In this document: positions 25,122 through 34,152 of the stretch, one piece after another
Layout of the letters: each line of letters starts with the position of its first letter
Numbering within the stretch: the first letter of the stretch is position 1
DNA from: Bradyrhizobium sp. U87765 SZCCT0048
GTDB lineage: Bacteria; Pseudomonadota; Alphaproteobacteria; Rhizobiales; Xanthobacteraceae
Direction: 5' to 3'
DNA length: 64,000 nt
NCBI RefSeq assembly: GCF_018131225.1
Contig: NZ_JAFCMM010000001.1
Coordinates: 2,852,001 to 2,916,000 of the forward strand
Program-made: the position numbers and the translations under genes
The notes under the pieces: model-generated
Databases searched by the model: none
Seen by the model: the letters and a program-made list of their open reading frames with translations, nothing else
Told to the model about the DNA's origin: nothing

Positions 25122-25496
25122 TCAGCCGAGGTGGCGCACCAGCGCCATACCGGCCACCAGACCGGCGATGGCGAGCACCACCGATCCGGCTACATAGAAC
25201 GCGGCAAGGCCGATCTCACCCCGCTCGTAGAGCAGCATGCTGTCAAGCGAGAACGCGGAAAAGGTGGTGTAGCCGCCGAGGACGCCCGTCATCAGGAACA
25301 GGCGCCAGGGCTGCGCGGCCTGACCGCGAAACGCGAGGTAGCCGGCGATCAGACCCATGACGATCGAGCCGGAGATGTTGATGAGGAAGGTGCCGTAGGG
25401 GAAGCCGGTGCCGAACCAGCGCGCGCAGAGCATGTTGATCGCATGGCGCAGCGTGGCGCCGAGCCCGCCGCCGACGAACACCAGAAGATAACTCAT
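25122..25496 (-). CDS. crcB: fluoride channel CrcB/Fluc
   Basis: A protein of 124 residues with four hydrophobic helices. The family signature GGGLGATLRHAINM, the GTFLINISGSIVMG pore segment (Asn in TFLINxxGSF) and GVLGGYTTFSAFSLDS (the TTFSTF-like Phe-box) are all present. The dual-topology dimer exports F-. The ATG at 25496 is preceded by GGAG-like bases. No fluoride riboswitch consensus was found in the leader. Confidence 0.93.
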   Translation of the reverse strand: MSYLLVFVGGGLGATLRHAINMLCARWFGTGFPYGTFLINISGSIVMGLIAGYLAFRGQAAQPWRLFLMTGVLGGYTTFSAFSLDSMLLYERGEIGLAAFYVAGSVVLAIAGLVAGMALVRHLG

Positions 25497-25573
25497 GATC
25501 TCTCCGCCCGTTGCGCGGGGATCGCCGGCGCGCCCCGTCGCAGTCTCGCCGGCAAGACGAGCCGCGCTCAAGC

Positions 25574-25597
25574 AAAAAGGCGGCCCACCGGGCCGCC
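25574..25597 (-). terminator. intrinsic terminator of sodB
   Basis: On the minus strand GGCGGCCC-GGT-GGGCCGCC is followed by TTTTTG. The stem is eight base pairs, 26 bases after the sodB stop. Confidence 0.85.
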
Positions 25598-25623
25598 TTT
25601 CGCGTCTGAAGCATCCAGGAGGT

Positions 25624-26223
25624 TCAGCTCGCCTTGCTGAACTGCTCCTCGACGTATTCCCAGTTGATGAGGTTTTCGACGAACGCCTTCAGATAGTCCG
25701 GACGACGGTTGCGATAGTCGATGTAGTAGGAGTGCTCCCACACGTCGACGCCCAGGATCGGGGTCGCACCGTGCACCAGCGGGCTCTCGCCGTTGGCGGT
25801 CTTGGAGATCTCGAGCTTGCCGTTCTTGACCGAGAGCCAGGCCCAGCCGGAGCCGAACTGACCGACGCCCGCCGCAATGAAGTCGTCCTTGAACTTGGCA
25901 TAGCCGCCGAGATCGGAATCGATCTGCTTCTGCAGCTTGCCCGGCAGCTTATCGCCGCCGCCATTCGGCTTCAGCCAATGCCAGAAGTGCAGGTGGTTGT
26001 AGTGCTGGCCGGCGTTGTTGAAGAGCGGCGCGTTCTTGCCGAACGATCCCTTCACGATCTCTTCGAGCGACTTGTTCTCGAATTCGGTGCCCTTCAGCAG
26101 GTTGTTGCCGTTGGTAACGTAGGCCTGGTGATGCTTGTCGTGATGATATTCCAGCGTTTCCTTGGACATATAGGGCTGGAGCGCATCGTAAGCGTAAGGC
26201 AGTTCGGGGAGTTTGAAGGTCAT
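25624..26223 (-). CDS. sodB: iron/manganese superoxide dismutase
   Basis: A protein of 199 residues. Metal ligands are visible in YHHDKHHQAYV (His), FNNAGQHYNHLHFW (His) and the signature DVWEHSYYIDY (Asp and His). It converts superoxide to peroxide and oxygen. No signal peptide, hence cytoplasmic. GGGDKLPG and QFGSGWAWL are usual near the active site; Fe versus Mn cannot be settled by eye. Confidence 0.96.
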   Translation of the reverse strand: MTFKLPELPYAYDALQPYMSKETLEYHHDKHHQAYVTNGNNLLKGTEFENKSLEEIVKGSFGKNAPLFNNAGQHYNHLHFWHWLKPNGGGDKLPGKLQKQIDSDLGGYAKFKDDFIAAGVGQFGSGWAWLSVKNGKLEISKTANGESPLVHGATPILGVDVWEHSYYIDYRNRRPDYLKAFVENLINWEYVEEQFSKAS

Positions 26224-26517
26224 GGGAATGTCCGCTGATCAGGGGAGACAGTCTTTCAACACGGAACCGATATAGAAGTTTCCGCCGAAAGTGAATATGG
26301 GGCGCGACGACGGGTCGCCACCGGCCCCGCCTAGCTCAGCCCCCGGCGCGGCAAATCGACGGGATTAGTGCTGGCAGGACGGCCCATGCCCGCGGCCCAT
26401 CCTCTCTCGACGCCGGATTGGAGAATTTACGCCCCTCGCAGCCGCACGATATCACACCTCCGAAGGCGAACCGTCGGATGTCGCCTTGGTCGCCTCCCTC
26501 GCCCCTTGTGCCCGACC
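26224..26517. other. gap upstream of sodB, no gene seen
   Basis: This holds the sodB promoter region on its left side and the 3' end of the hydrolase gene on its right. A strong -35/-10 pair, clear palindrome or terminator was not identified. Confidence 0.4.
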
Positions 26518-27471
26518 TCAGGCCACACCGAGAAACCGCGTCACCGCGTTCATGAATTCTGCCGGCCGTTCGACATTCAGCATGTGCACGCCAGGAAGCA
26601 GCGTCAGCGTGGCGCCGGGGATGGTGGCGGCGATCGCTTCACTGTGGCTTGCCAGGGTCACCTTGTCGTCTTTCCCGCCGATCACCAGCGTCGGCGCCGA
26701 AATGAGCGCAATGGTGCGGCGCAGATCGCTGTCGCGCACGGCCGCATAGCACCCCGCAAGGCCATGTGGTGAAGTGGCCAGGACCATGGCGCGAAACCTG
26801 TCGACGATCTCGTTCGGTCCGGCCAGCATCGCGGCTGGAAACCAGTTGCGCATGAACATGTCAGCAGCGTCCGACATGTCGGTGGCCGCGAGAACCGTGC
26901 GAATCTGCTCGTCGAAATACGACGCGGGTCCAAGATGAGACGCCGTATTGGAGAGGACGAGGCGCTCGATCCGATCTGGCGCATGGATTCCCAGCCATTG
27001 CCCGACCCAGCCCCCCAGTGACAGGCCGCAGAAATGGACACGCGCGATCTGAAGATAATCGAGCAGTTCGACGACGTCGCGCCCCAATCGGTCGACCGAA
27101 TAGGCCCCCACCGGAACGGCCGATCCACCATGACCGCGATAGTCATAGCGCAGCACGCGGAACGTCTCCGACAGCCGCGCAACCTGCCCGTCCCACATGT
27201 GCAGCGACGTGGCGATGGAGTTCGCCAGCGCCAGAACGGGCCGGCCCTCCGCGCCGTCCAGCCTGTAGGCGATCCGGCAACCATCGCCGGTCGTGAAATG
27301 GCTCAGATCGGTCATCAGATTCTCACTTTTGATGGGGGTGGAAGTTGCACGCCTCGGCGGCGCGGTTGCGGCCGATGGCCGACTATCGGCCCGGGCTGCG
27401 GCCCCAGGCACCAGAACCAAGGCGGCTGCGCCGAGCGTCAGCGCATCGCGACGCGACACGAAATGGGCCAT
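26518..27471 (-). CDS. alpha/beta hydrolase, 3-oxoadipate enol-lactonase-like, with Tat signal
   Basis: About 317 residues from the ATG at 27471. The first 30 residues carry a Tat-type signal (SRRDALTLGAAALVLVPGAA, then ARA). A PcaD-like hydrolase follows: GRPVLALANSIATSLHMWD, YDYRGHGGSAVP, nucleophile FCGLSLGGW (Ser), the acid in GGKDDKV and the His in PGVHMLN. True PcaD acts in the cytoplasm, so export would be unusual. An inner ATG at 27315 (MTDLSHF) would give a normal cytoplasmic PcaD; only the longer form has the signal. It diverges from a LysR gene. Confidence 0.8.
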   Translation of the reverse strand: MAHFVSRRDALTLGAAALVLVPGAAARADSRPSAATAPPRRATSTPIKSENLMTDLSHFTTGDGCRIAYRLDGAEGRPVLALANSIATSLHMWDGQVARLSETFRVLRYDYRGHGGSAVPVGAYSVDRLGRDVVELLDYLQIARVHFCGLSLGGWVGQWLGIHAPDRIERLVLSNTASHLGPASYFDEQIRTVLAATDMSDAADMFMRNWFPAAMLAGPNEIVDRFRAMVLATSPHGLAGCYAAVRDSDLRRTIALISAPTLVIGGKDDKVTLASHSEAIAATIPGATLTLLPGVHMLNVERPAEFMNAVTRFLGVA

Positions 27472-27617
27472 GAGGATCTCTTGCGGGGAGGGAGTTGAGG
27501 CTGTTGCAGCCGCGCAGCAGAAGCCCGTCCTCCGTGCCGCATGGGCAGCACAACTAGACCTCGTCACGGTCGAATAAAATTACTATGTTCGAGATATCTT
27601 TGTAGGATTTTTCGACA

Positions 27618-28520
27618 ATGCAGAGCCTCAAACTGCACGATCTCCGGTGCTTCGCCGCCGTGGCGACCCAGGGCAGCTTCCAGGCGGCAGCCGCGGCCCT
27701 GAACCGATCGCACCCTTCCGTCTTCGCTGCGGTCGCACGCCTCGAACAACTCCTGGACCTGACCCTGCTCGACCGCAGCGCCTATCGTGTCAGTCTGACG
27801 GACGCAGGCCGCATGTTCCTCACCCGTGCACAACTGGCGCTGCGGGAGTTCGACCATCTGCGGACCTATGCGGACCAGTTGGCCAGCGGCGAGGAGACGG
27901 TGCTGCGCGTCGTCATCGGCGATCTGTGCCCGCGCCCGCGTCTCCTCGGCCTCCTCAGCCGCTTCTTTGCCGAACAGCGCCGGACACGGCTGCACCTGGA
28001 GTACGAAGCGGTTGGTGGTCCGCTCGAGCGGTTGATGGAAAGCGAAGCGGACATCATCTTCCACCACGCAGATCCATCCAATCCTCGCCTCGAGCGAATC
28101 GATCTTTGCCAGGTGGCCTTTGTGCCGGTGGTGGCTCCCGGATTTCTGACGTTCGAGCATGGGCCTGACATCACGCCGGAAGAGATGCGTCCCTTTACCC
28201 AGGCCGTGATCCGCGACACCGCGCGGCGCCCGTCGTCAGAGGGCTATTTCCTCGTCGACGGTGCGCATCTGTGTTCGGCGCCGGACCATCAGATGAAGAA
28301 AGAACTGATTTCGCACGGACTGGCCTGGGGCCATCTGCCGGCCTGGCTCATCAGGGATGAACTCCGGGACGGACGGCTGATCTCGATCATCAACCCCCAT
28401 CTGCCTGGCCGGGAGGAGACCGCAGCTGCGGTGCGCCGGCGCGACCGCCCCCACGGGCCGGTTGCCGAGGCACTCTGGCGTCATATCGAAGCCGCCGCCA
28501 TGTCCGGCGGCGATTGGTGA
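27618..28520 (+). CDS. LysR family transcriptional regulator
   Basis: A protein of 300 residues. The N-terminal winged helix is LHDLRCFAAVATQGSFQAAAAALNRSHPSVFAAVARLEQLL; a periplasmic-binding-protein-like effector domain follows from about residue 90. It is divergent from the exported enol-lactonase-like hydrolase, the usual arrangement for a LysR and its target. A short AGATATCT palindrome (27592-27599) lies in the 146-base gap. Confidence 0.9.
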   Translation: MQSLKLHDLRCFAAVATQGSFQAAAAALNRSHPSVFAAVARLEQLLDLTLLDRSAYRVSLTDAGRMFLTRAQLALREFDHLRTYADQLASGEETVLRVVIGDLCPRPRLLGLLSRFFAEQRRTRLHLEYEAVGGPLERLMESEADIIFHHADPSNPRLERIDLCQVAFVPVVAPGFLTFEHGPDITPEEMRPFTQAVIRDTARRPSSEGYFLVDGAHLCSAPDHQMKKELISHGLAWGHLPAWLIRDELRDGRLISIINPHLPGREETAAAVRRRDRPHGPVAEALWRHIEAAAMSGGDW

Positions 28521-28683
28521 AACCGCCTCGTCTCGCATGGTGATCGGGCTGCCCTTCGACAACACGCCTGCAACAACACCGCGCACGATCGCCTCTCGAC
28601 CTTTGCGCACCAGAGGTTCATTGTCGTCGGGAATCTCCACACCATTCGCAGCGAAAAGCTGCGGTCTGCGCAAGAGTGGCTCC

Positions 28684-29211
28684 ATGAGCATCGACATCGA
28701 GATTTTGAACGGCAACGCCGCGTGGCCGGCGGCCGAACCACTCCTGAACGCAGTCTGGCCGTCCGAGATCAAGGCAACACGTCCCTGGGGAGAGGTCACG
28801 TTCGCACACGCTGATTTTCGCGTGCTGGTGGAGGCGGACGACGCCGGATTGGTCTGCCACGTCGGTCTCTACCGGCGTCATGCTACGTTCAACGGACGCG
28901 CGGCCCATGTCGGCGGCATTGGCGGCGTCGCCACCCGTGCCGATCACCGCCGTCGGGGCCTTGCGACCATCGCGCTCAATGCGGCGATCCAGACATTCAG
29001 ACACGAAGGATCATTGGGCTTTGCCCTGCTGTTTTGCGAAGCCGCGACAGTCCCCTTCTATCAGGCGCGCGGCTGGCACCTCTTCGAAGGTGAGATCCTC
29101 GCCGAGCAGCCGGCCGGCCATGGCCGCTTCGATGTGCTGGTGCCGATGGTGTTCGATCTCGTGCAGAAGCCGCGCAAGGGCGTGATCGATCTCCGCGGTC
29201 TGCCGTGGTGA
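28684..29211 (+). CDS. GNAT family N-acetyltransferase
   Basis: A protein of 175 residues starting at the ATG at 28684. The fold shows VCHVGLYRRHATFNGRAAHVGGIGGVATRADHRRRGLATIAL with the RRRGLA acetyl-CoA loop, and CEAATVPFYQARGWHLFEG as the C-terminal motif. It resembles the aminoglycoside 2'-N-acetyltransferase/NodA-like subgroup in general layout, but the substrate is unknown. The 163 bases before it hold no gene. Confidence 0.82.
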   Translation: MSIDIEILNGNAAWPAAEPLLNAVWPSEIKATRPWGEVTFAHADFRVLVEADDAGLVCHVGLYRRHATFNGRAAHVGGIGGVATRADHRRRGLATIALNAAIQTFRHEGSLGFALLFCEAATVPFYQARGWHLFEGEILAEQPAGHGRFDVLVPMVFDLVQKPRKGVIDLRGLPW

Positions 29212-29442
29212 TCCGCATGGCGCGCGCGACACGCATGGCCACGCGTATCATCGCATAGCTCATATCTTCTGCCGCATGCCCGTGGACGCGAAGGGCAGTG
29301 CTGCATGCCTTGCACACGCGGCCGCCAACCTGTTCAAATGCAGGGAAATCAACGGCTCTGCTCGAGCCCTTCCCGTCACGCGTTCGGCCGGAGCGCGCGA
29401 CGTCCGCGAAGCGGAATACGAGCGACGCTTCGGGGAAACGCC

Positions 29443-30870
29443 ATGACGGATCTGGGAGTCGCCGAGCTCCAGGCGATCGAGACGCCTGTGCTCGCGGCAC
29501 ACCGCATATCCGATCCGCTGCTCGACGGCCCGATCCTGCCGACGTTGCTGCGGCTGGCCGCGCCGAATGTCGTCGCACTCACCGTCGGCGTCTGCGTCGC
29601 CATTGCCGAGACGTCCTATGTCGGCCGTCTCGGCATCGAACCGCTTGCCGCGATGGCGCTGGTGTTTCCCTTCGTCATCCTGACCATGACCATGTCGGGC
29701 GGCGCGATGGGCGGCGGCGTCGCCTCGGCAATCGCGCGCGCGCTCGGCGCCGGCGACACGGAACGCGCGACGCTGCTCGCGCTCCACGCCATCCTGATCG
29801 GGGTGTGCCTTGGGCTGATCTTCACCGCAGGGATGCTGGCATTCGGGCCATACCTGCTCCAGTTGCTTGGCGGCCACGGGCGCGTGTTGACCGAGGCCGT
29901 CGGCTACATCGAAATCTTTTTCGGCGGCGCTGTCATTCCCTGGCTGATGAACACCCTGACGTCGATCCTTCGCGGCACGGGTAACATGCGCCTGCCGTCG
30001 GCGCTGATCCTGCTGTCGGCCACGATCCAGATCACGCTGGGCGGTGCGCTGGGCCTTGGATACGGACCGATTCCGCAGCTCGGTATGCGCGGGGTCGCCT
30101 GCGGCACGCTCATCGCCTTCGCCACCGGCCTCTCGATCAGCTTCTGGTATCTCCTGAGCGGCCGCGGCAGGCTCGACCTGCGCAGCGCGCCACTGCGATT
30201 TCGCGCCGAAATGTTCTTCGACATCCTGAAGGTCGGCGCGGTCGCATGCTTCTCGCCGCTGCAATCGGTGCTTGCGATCACCATCTTCACGCACATGCTG
30301 GCCCGCTTCGGCACCGAGGTGCTGGCCGGCTATGGCATCGGAGCGCGGCTGGAATTCATGCTGACCTCGATCGCATTCGCGGTCGGCGTCGCTTCGGTGC
30401 CGATGGTCGGCATGGCAATCGGCGCCGGGCGGATCGCGCGGGCGCGACGGGTGGCCTGGACAGGCGGAACGATCTCGTTCATCGCCGTGGCCGTCGCTGG
30501 CATGACCATTGCCGCGTTTCCGTGGCTGTGGGTGAGCCTGTTCACCGAGGACCCTGGCGTGCGGGCAGCGAGCTATCACTATCTGGAGATCGCCGCGCCG
30601 CTCTATGCCTTCATCGGCCTCAACATCTCGCTGTATTTCTCGTCCCAGGGCGCCGCGCGCATTCTCGGCCCGGTGCTGGCGCAGACGGCCCGTCTTGCGT
30701 TCATCACGGCCGGAAGCCTGTGGCTCGTATCGACCGATGCAACGGTGACGGCCTTCTTCGTTCTCGCGGCCTGCTCGATGGCCCTGCTCGGCCTGTCCTG
30801 CGCCGCCTCGGTCAAATTGACCTCCTGGGGCAACGAGCCGCCTGCCGATGCGGAGAGCACTCGCTCTTGA
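29443..30870 (+). CDS. MATE family multidrug efflux transporter
   Basis: A protein of 475 residues with 12 hydrophobic segments in two pseudo-symmetric halves. The N-terminal half has AAPNVVALTVGVCVAIAETSYVG and GGAMGGGVASAIARALGAGD; the second half starts with FSPLQSVLAITIFTHMLARFG. It belongs to the NorM/DinF-like family that exports drugs or metabolites in exchange for H+ or Na+. The ATG at 29443 follows a GGGGAAA site; the upstream in-frame extension lacks hydrophobic character. Confidence 0.9.
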   Translation: MTDLGVAELQAIETPVLAAHRISDPLLDGPILPTLLRLAAPNVVALTVGVCVAIAETSYVGRLGIEPLAAMALVFPFVILTMTMSGGAMGGGVASAIARALGAGDTERATLLALHAILIGVCLGLIFTAGMLAFGPYLLQLLGGHGRVLTEAVGYIEIFFGGAVIPWLMNTLTSILRGTGNMRLPSALILLSATIQITLGGALGLGYGPIPQLGMRGVACGTLIAFATGLSISFWYLLSGRGRLDLRSAPLRFRAEMFFDILKVGAVACFSPLQSVLAITIFTHMLARFGTEVLAGYGIGARLEFMLTSIAFAVGVASVPMVGMAIGAGRIARARRVAWTGGTISFIAVAVAGMTIAAFPWLWVSLFTEDPGVRAASYHYLEIAAPLYAFIGLNISLYFSSQGAARILGPVLAQTARLAFITAGSLWLVSTDATVTAFFVLAACSMALLGLSCAASVKLTSWGNEPPADAESTRS

Positions 30871-30873
30871 TGG

Positions 30874-30918
30874 AAGCGCGAACAGGCTCCGGATTTTGCC
30901 TTAACGCGCTTTTTTTTT
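30874..30918 (+). terminator. possible terminator after the MATE gene
   Basis: AAGCGCG (30874-30880) can pair with CGCGCTT (30905-30911), followed by a run of nine T (30910-30918). The loop is long, about 24 bases, so the signal is of moderate quality. Confidence 0.5.
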
Positions 30919-30959
30919 GCACGCGAGCCGGTGCCCACTTCGCTCGAAGATATGCGAGC

Positions 30960-32099
30960 CTAGCCCGCCGCCTTCAGCGCGCTCGCCGCGGATGCATAGC
31001 CGCCGCGCGCACCGTCGATGAAATGCACGTGGTTGCCGCGGGTCGGCGATTGCGTAAAGCAGGTCATCATCGCGGCATCCTGGCGATGCAATCCATAGCG
31101 AATGACGCCTGTGGCCGCGGCAGCTGCCAGACGGCGCGCCAACTCCTGTTCGAGCTCCGGCGTGCAGTCCAGGACCATGCGCAGCGCATCGTCGTATTTG
31201 CGAAAGTCCGAATTGGCGACCACCTGCTCGACATAGGTCTTGGGCGCAAAGCCGCCGACCTTGATGCCGAAGCGCAGGATCAGAAAGGCGAACAACGTAT
31301 AGCCCAACAGCGACAATCGCCGCAGCGCCAGCGGCCCGCCGTGCGCCGCACGGGCTTCGTAGTCGAGGCCTTCGGGCGGCCAGTTCAGCGGCGGCCCTCC
31401 GGGAGGCACCGGACGGCCGGCATCGGGACTGCCATCGACCAATGCGACAACATCCTCGATGACTCTGCGGAAGGCCGCTGGCTCGGCCTCCCGCCCCGGC
31501 ACCACCAGTACCGAGAGAATCAGGCCGCGCGCCGCCGGAATCTCGGCGAATCGGCACGACAGGCCGGTCAGATCCGGCAGGACGCCTGCCGACGCGGGCG
31601 GCAAAGCGTACTCGCCGCGCTTCATCGCCGTATCGACCCAGCCGAGCCCGCCACCGGAAAACATCGCATAGGACACATCCGGCGAGGCTGCGTAGCGCGC
31701 CACCCGCACGTCCCGGCCGTTCGCCCGGATTTCGCTGACCGGCACCATCGCCGTCCGCATGACGAGATCGAGGTCGGCCTTGACCCAGGAGGCGGTCGCG
31801 GCCAGCGCTGCGCCAGCCCGCCCGGCGTGCTCCGGCGCGACCGCAAAGCAGGCGCCATCGCCGCCGAACACGAACGGAAATTCGAGGTCCGGCAAGGCGT
31901 TGGTCACCGCGGCAATGACAGCGGCCCCCGCCATGTTGACCGCCTTGTAGCGCGCGGCAGCGATCGCCCTGGTCGAATCGACGATATCGGCCGAACCGAT
32001 GACCCAGTCATCGGGCAGCGCGACATACAGCGCGGGATCCATGAGACTGCGAAAATGGTGGAAGACCGGCACCTGCTGATAGAAGGCCATTTCCTCCAT
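30960..32099 (-). CDS. DUF3095 family protein with cyclase-like fold
   Basis: A protein of 379 residues. The N-terminal half has SADIVDSTRAIAAARYKAVN and FPFVFGGDGACFAVAPEHAG, which look like the two metal-binding Asp motifs of class III nucleotide cyclases (D-I-V-D-S-T and GGDG). The rest is family-specific and includes a possible hydrophobic stretch (LSLLGYTLFAFLILRFG). No N-terminal signal. Activity of this family is not known to me. It lies next to a separate class III cyclase gene, with the Kor operon between them. Confidence 0.85.
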   Translation of the reverse strand: MEEMAFYQQVPVFHHFRSLMDPALYVALPDDWVIGSADIVDSTRAIAAARYKAVNMAGAAVIAAVTNALPDLEFPFVFGGDGACFAVAPEHAGRAGAALAATASWVKADLDLVMRTAMVPVSEIRANGRDVRVARYAASPDVSYAMFSGGGLGWVDTAMKRGEYALPPASAGVLPDLTGLSCRFAEIPAARGLILSVLVVPGREAEPAAFRRVIEDVVALVDGSPDAGRPVPPGGPPLNWPPEGLDYEARAAHGGPLALRRLSLLGYTLFAFLILRFGIKVGGFAPKTYVEQVVANSDFRKYDDALRMVLDCTPELEQELARRLAAAAATGVIRYGLHRQDAAMMTCFTQSPTRGNHVHFIDGARGGYASAASALKAAG

Positions 32100-32522
32100 G
32101 CGCCTGTCTCCTCAAAACCCGTTGTTCGCAATCACGATTTTCGAATATGTCGCCGGCAAAAGCCACTGTGGCCACAACGCTGCAATCGATTAACGGCGCG
32201 TCTCATGCCGGTTTTATCGCCTTGAAAAGACCACGCGCGATATGTTTCTTGGGGTGTCTGCAGCCTGATCCTCGGGATTGCCGTCATGCCCCATGAAGCC
32301 GGGCACAACTTTGCATTGTCACGACCTCAATTGTCCCCACCAGGGCCTTCCACGTCATGCTCCCGCAAGCTATTTGATCGAGGTTCGGTCGCGGCCCGAT
32401 CGTCTGGTCCTCGTCCTTATGTCTCCGCCCTGAAATCTGGAGTTAGTCCAGGACCCCGCCCCGGCCCCTGAGCGAACCACGTGCCCCTGTCGGCCCCTTA
32501 CCCCCATCGAACGGCTCCCCTG
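32100..32522. other. gap between DUF3095 and DUF2147 genes, no gene seen
   Basis: The 423 bases contain promoters for both divergent genes. The part at 32110-32260 is relatively AT-rich. No clear terminator, operator palindrome or short gene was found. Confidence 0.4.
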
Positions 32523-32993
32523 ATGAGAATCGACGTCCGCCTCGCCCTCCGCCCCGCACTTTCCCTGCTTGCTCTCGTCACGCTGCTGTTCGCAGCGTTT
32601 GCCCCGGCTCATGCCGCGCCCGACAGCGGTCCGAACGGTTTCTGGCTGACCCAGGCTGGCGACGCCAAGGTGCAGGTGAGCCGCTGCGGCGGCGGCATCT
32701 GCGGCAAGGTGGTGTGGCTGCGCGACCCGATCGACAATACCACCGGCAAGCCGCAGGCGGACAACAAGAATCCCGATCCCTCGCTGCGCAATCGGCCGAT
32801 CATCGGCGTTCAGCTGTTTCTCGACATGCAGCAGTCCGGGCCCAACAGCTGGAGCGGCCGAATCTACAACGCAGATGACGGCCAGAGCTATGCCAGCACC
32901 GTGACCCAGGTCGACGCGGGTCGCCTCGAGGTCCGTGGCTGCGTGGGCGCGCTCTGCGGCACCGAAATGTGGACTCGCACCAGCGGCCGCTGA
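32523..32993 (+). CDS. DUF2147 family exported protein
   Basis: A protein of 156 residues: signal peptide (RLALRPALSLLALVTLLFAA, cleavage near AHAAP), then the DUF2147 beta-barrel-like domain: GFWLTQAGDAKVQVSRCGGG, CGKVVWLRDP, GRIYNADDGQSY, LEVRGCVGALCGTEMWTR. Four Cys could form two disulfides in the periplasm. Function unknown. Confidence 0.9.
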   Translation: MRIDVRLALRPALSLLALVTLLFAAFAPAHAAPDSGPNGFWLTQAGDAKVQVSRCGGGICGKVVWLRDPIDNTTGKPQADNKNPDPSLRNRPIIGVQLFLDMQQSGPNSWSGRIYNADDGQSYASTVTQVDAGRLEVRGCVGALCGTEMWTRTSGR

Positions 32994-33065
32994 GCGGTCG
33001 TGCGGAACGGCGCCGCTCGACGCGTCGCCGTTCATCACGTTGTCATGCAACCTCATGGTTACAAA

Positions 33066-33090
33066 GGCCGGCGCCCACGCCGGCCTTTTT
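33066..33090 (+). terminator. intrinsic terminator after the DUF2147 gene, probably also for korB
   Basis: GGCCGGCG-CCCA-CGCCGGCC followed by TTTTT. It lies between convergent genes; on the minus strand it is followed only by TTT, so it acts mainly on the plus strand. Confidence 0.85.
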
Positions 33091-33096
33091 CATGAC

Positions 33097-34152
33097 TCAA
33101 CGCATGCTTGCGTTGATCTGCTCCAGCGCGACGGAGCCTGGACACAACGCCTGCTCGTCGAGCTGATTCAGCGGGGTCGCCACCGTGTCGAGGTTGGCGT
33201 GCAGGTCGTCGGCATCCGCATCGGAGTACAACAGCCCCGTGACGATCATCCCGTCTGCCGCATGGCGCTGCAGGAAATTCATCGCCGCCAGCCGATCATG
33301 CGGATCGTAGTCGTCGTTCAGCTTGCGCAGCGACAGCACCGTGCCGTCATGCTGGGTCACCACCGCGACACGGCCAGGCGCATAGTCCACGGTGATCGGA
33401 TCGCGCCCGATCATGATGTCGAGCGCATTGACCGCCTCGTTGTGCTCGCGAACGTAGTCGAGGCTCTTGGTTGAGCCCGGATGGTTGTTGAAGGCGATAC
33501 ACGGCGAGATGACGTCGATGAACGCCGCGCCCTTGTGCCGGATCGCCGCCTTGATCAGCGGCACCAGCTGGCTCTTGTCGCCGGAGAAGCTGCGAGCCAC
33601 GAACGTCGCGCCGAGCTGCAGCGCCATCGCGGCGAGATCGATCGAGCTGTCGCTGTTGACCGCCCCCTTCTTGGATTTCGAGCCGCGGTCGGCAGTCGCC
33701 GAGAACTGCCCCTTGGTCAGGCCGTACACGCCGTTGTTCTCGACAATATAGACCATGTTCACCCCACGGCGCATGGCGTGGGCAAACTGGCCGAAACCGA
33801 TCGACGCGGAATCGCCGTCGCCGGACACGCCGAGATAGATCAGGTCGCGGTTGGCGAGATTGGCGCCGGTCAGCACCGACGGCATGCGACCGTGCGCGGA
33901 GTTGAAGCCGTGCGAAGCGCCAAGGAAATAATCCGGCGTCTTGGACGAGCAGCCGATGCCGGAGATCTTGGCCACGCGATGCGGCTCGATCGACAGCTCG
34001 AAGCAGGCCTCGATGATCGCCGCCGAAATCGAATCGTGGCCGCAGCCGGCGCATAGCGTCGAGGTCGAGGCCTCATAGTCGCGCCGGGTGAAGCCGATGT
34101 CATTCCTCGGCAGCGACGGGTGATGGAACTTGGGCTTCGCCAGATAGGTCAT
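33097..34152 (-). CDS. korB: 2-oxoacid:ferredoxin oxidoreductase beta subunit
   Basis: A protein of 351 residues, the thiamine-diphosphate and [4Fe-4S] subunit. TLCAGCGHDSIS and GIGCSSKTPDYF carry cluster Cys; GDGDSASIGFGQFAHAMRR to NNGVYGLTKGQFS is the TPP/Mg2+ motif. Together with KorA it decarboxylates a 2-oxoacid (2-oxoglutarate is likely, since the KorB-type length and motif order match) and reduces ferredoxin. The ATG overlaps the KorA stop by four bases. Confidence 0.9.
   Translation of the reverse strand: MTYLAKPKFHHPSLPRNDIGFTRRDYEASTSTLCAGCGHDSISAAIIEACFELSIEPHRVAKISGIGCSSKTPDYFLGASHGFNSAHGRMPSVLTGANLANRDLIYLGVSGDGDSASIGFGQFAHAMRRGVNMVYIVENNGVYGLTKGQFSATADRGSKSKKGAVNSDSSIDLAAMALQLGATFVARSFSGDKSQLVPLIKAAIRHKGAAFIDVISPCIAFNNHPGSTKSLDYVREHNEAVNALDIMIGRDPITVDYAPGRVAVVTQHDGTVLSLRKLNDDYDPHDRLAAMNFLQRHAADGMIVTGLLYSDADADDLHANLDTVATPLNQLDEQALCPGSVALEQINASMR

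Noticed and set aside
25497..25573. Fluoride riboswitch before crcB
   Set aside because: The expected conserved core of the fluoride riboswitch is not present in the short leader.
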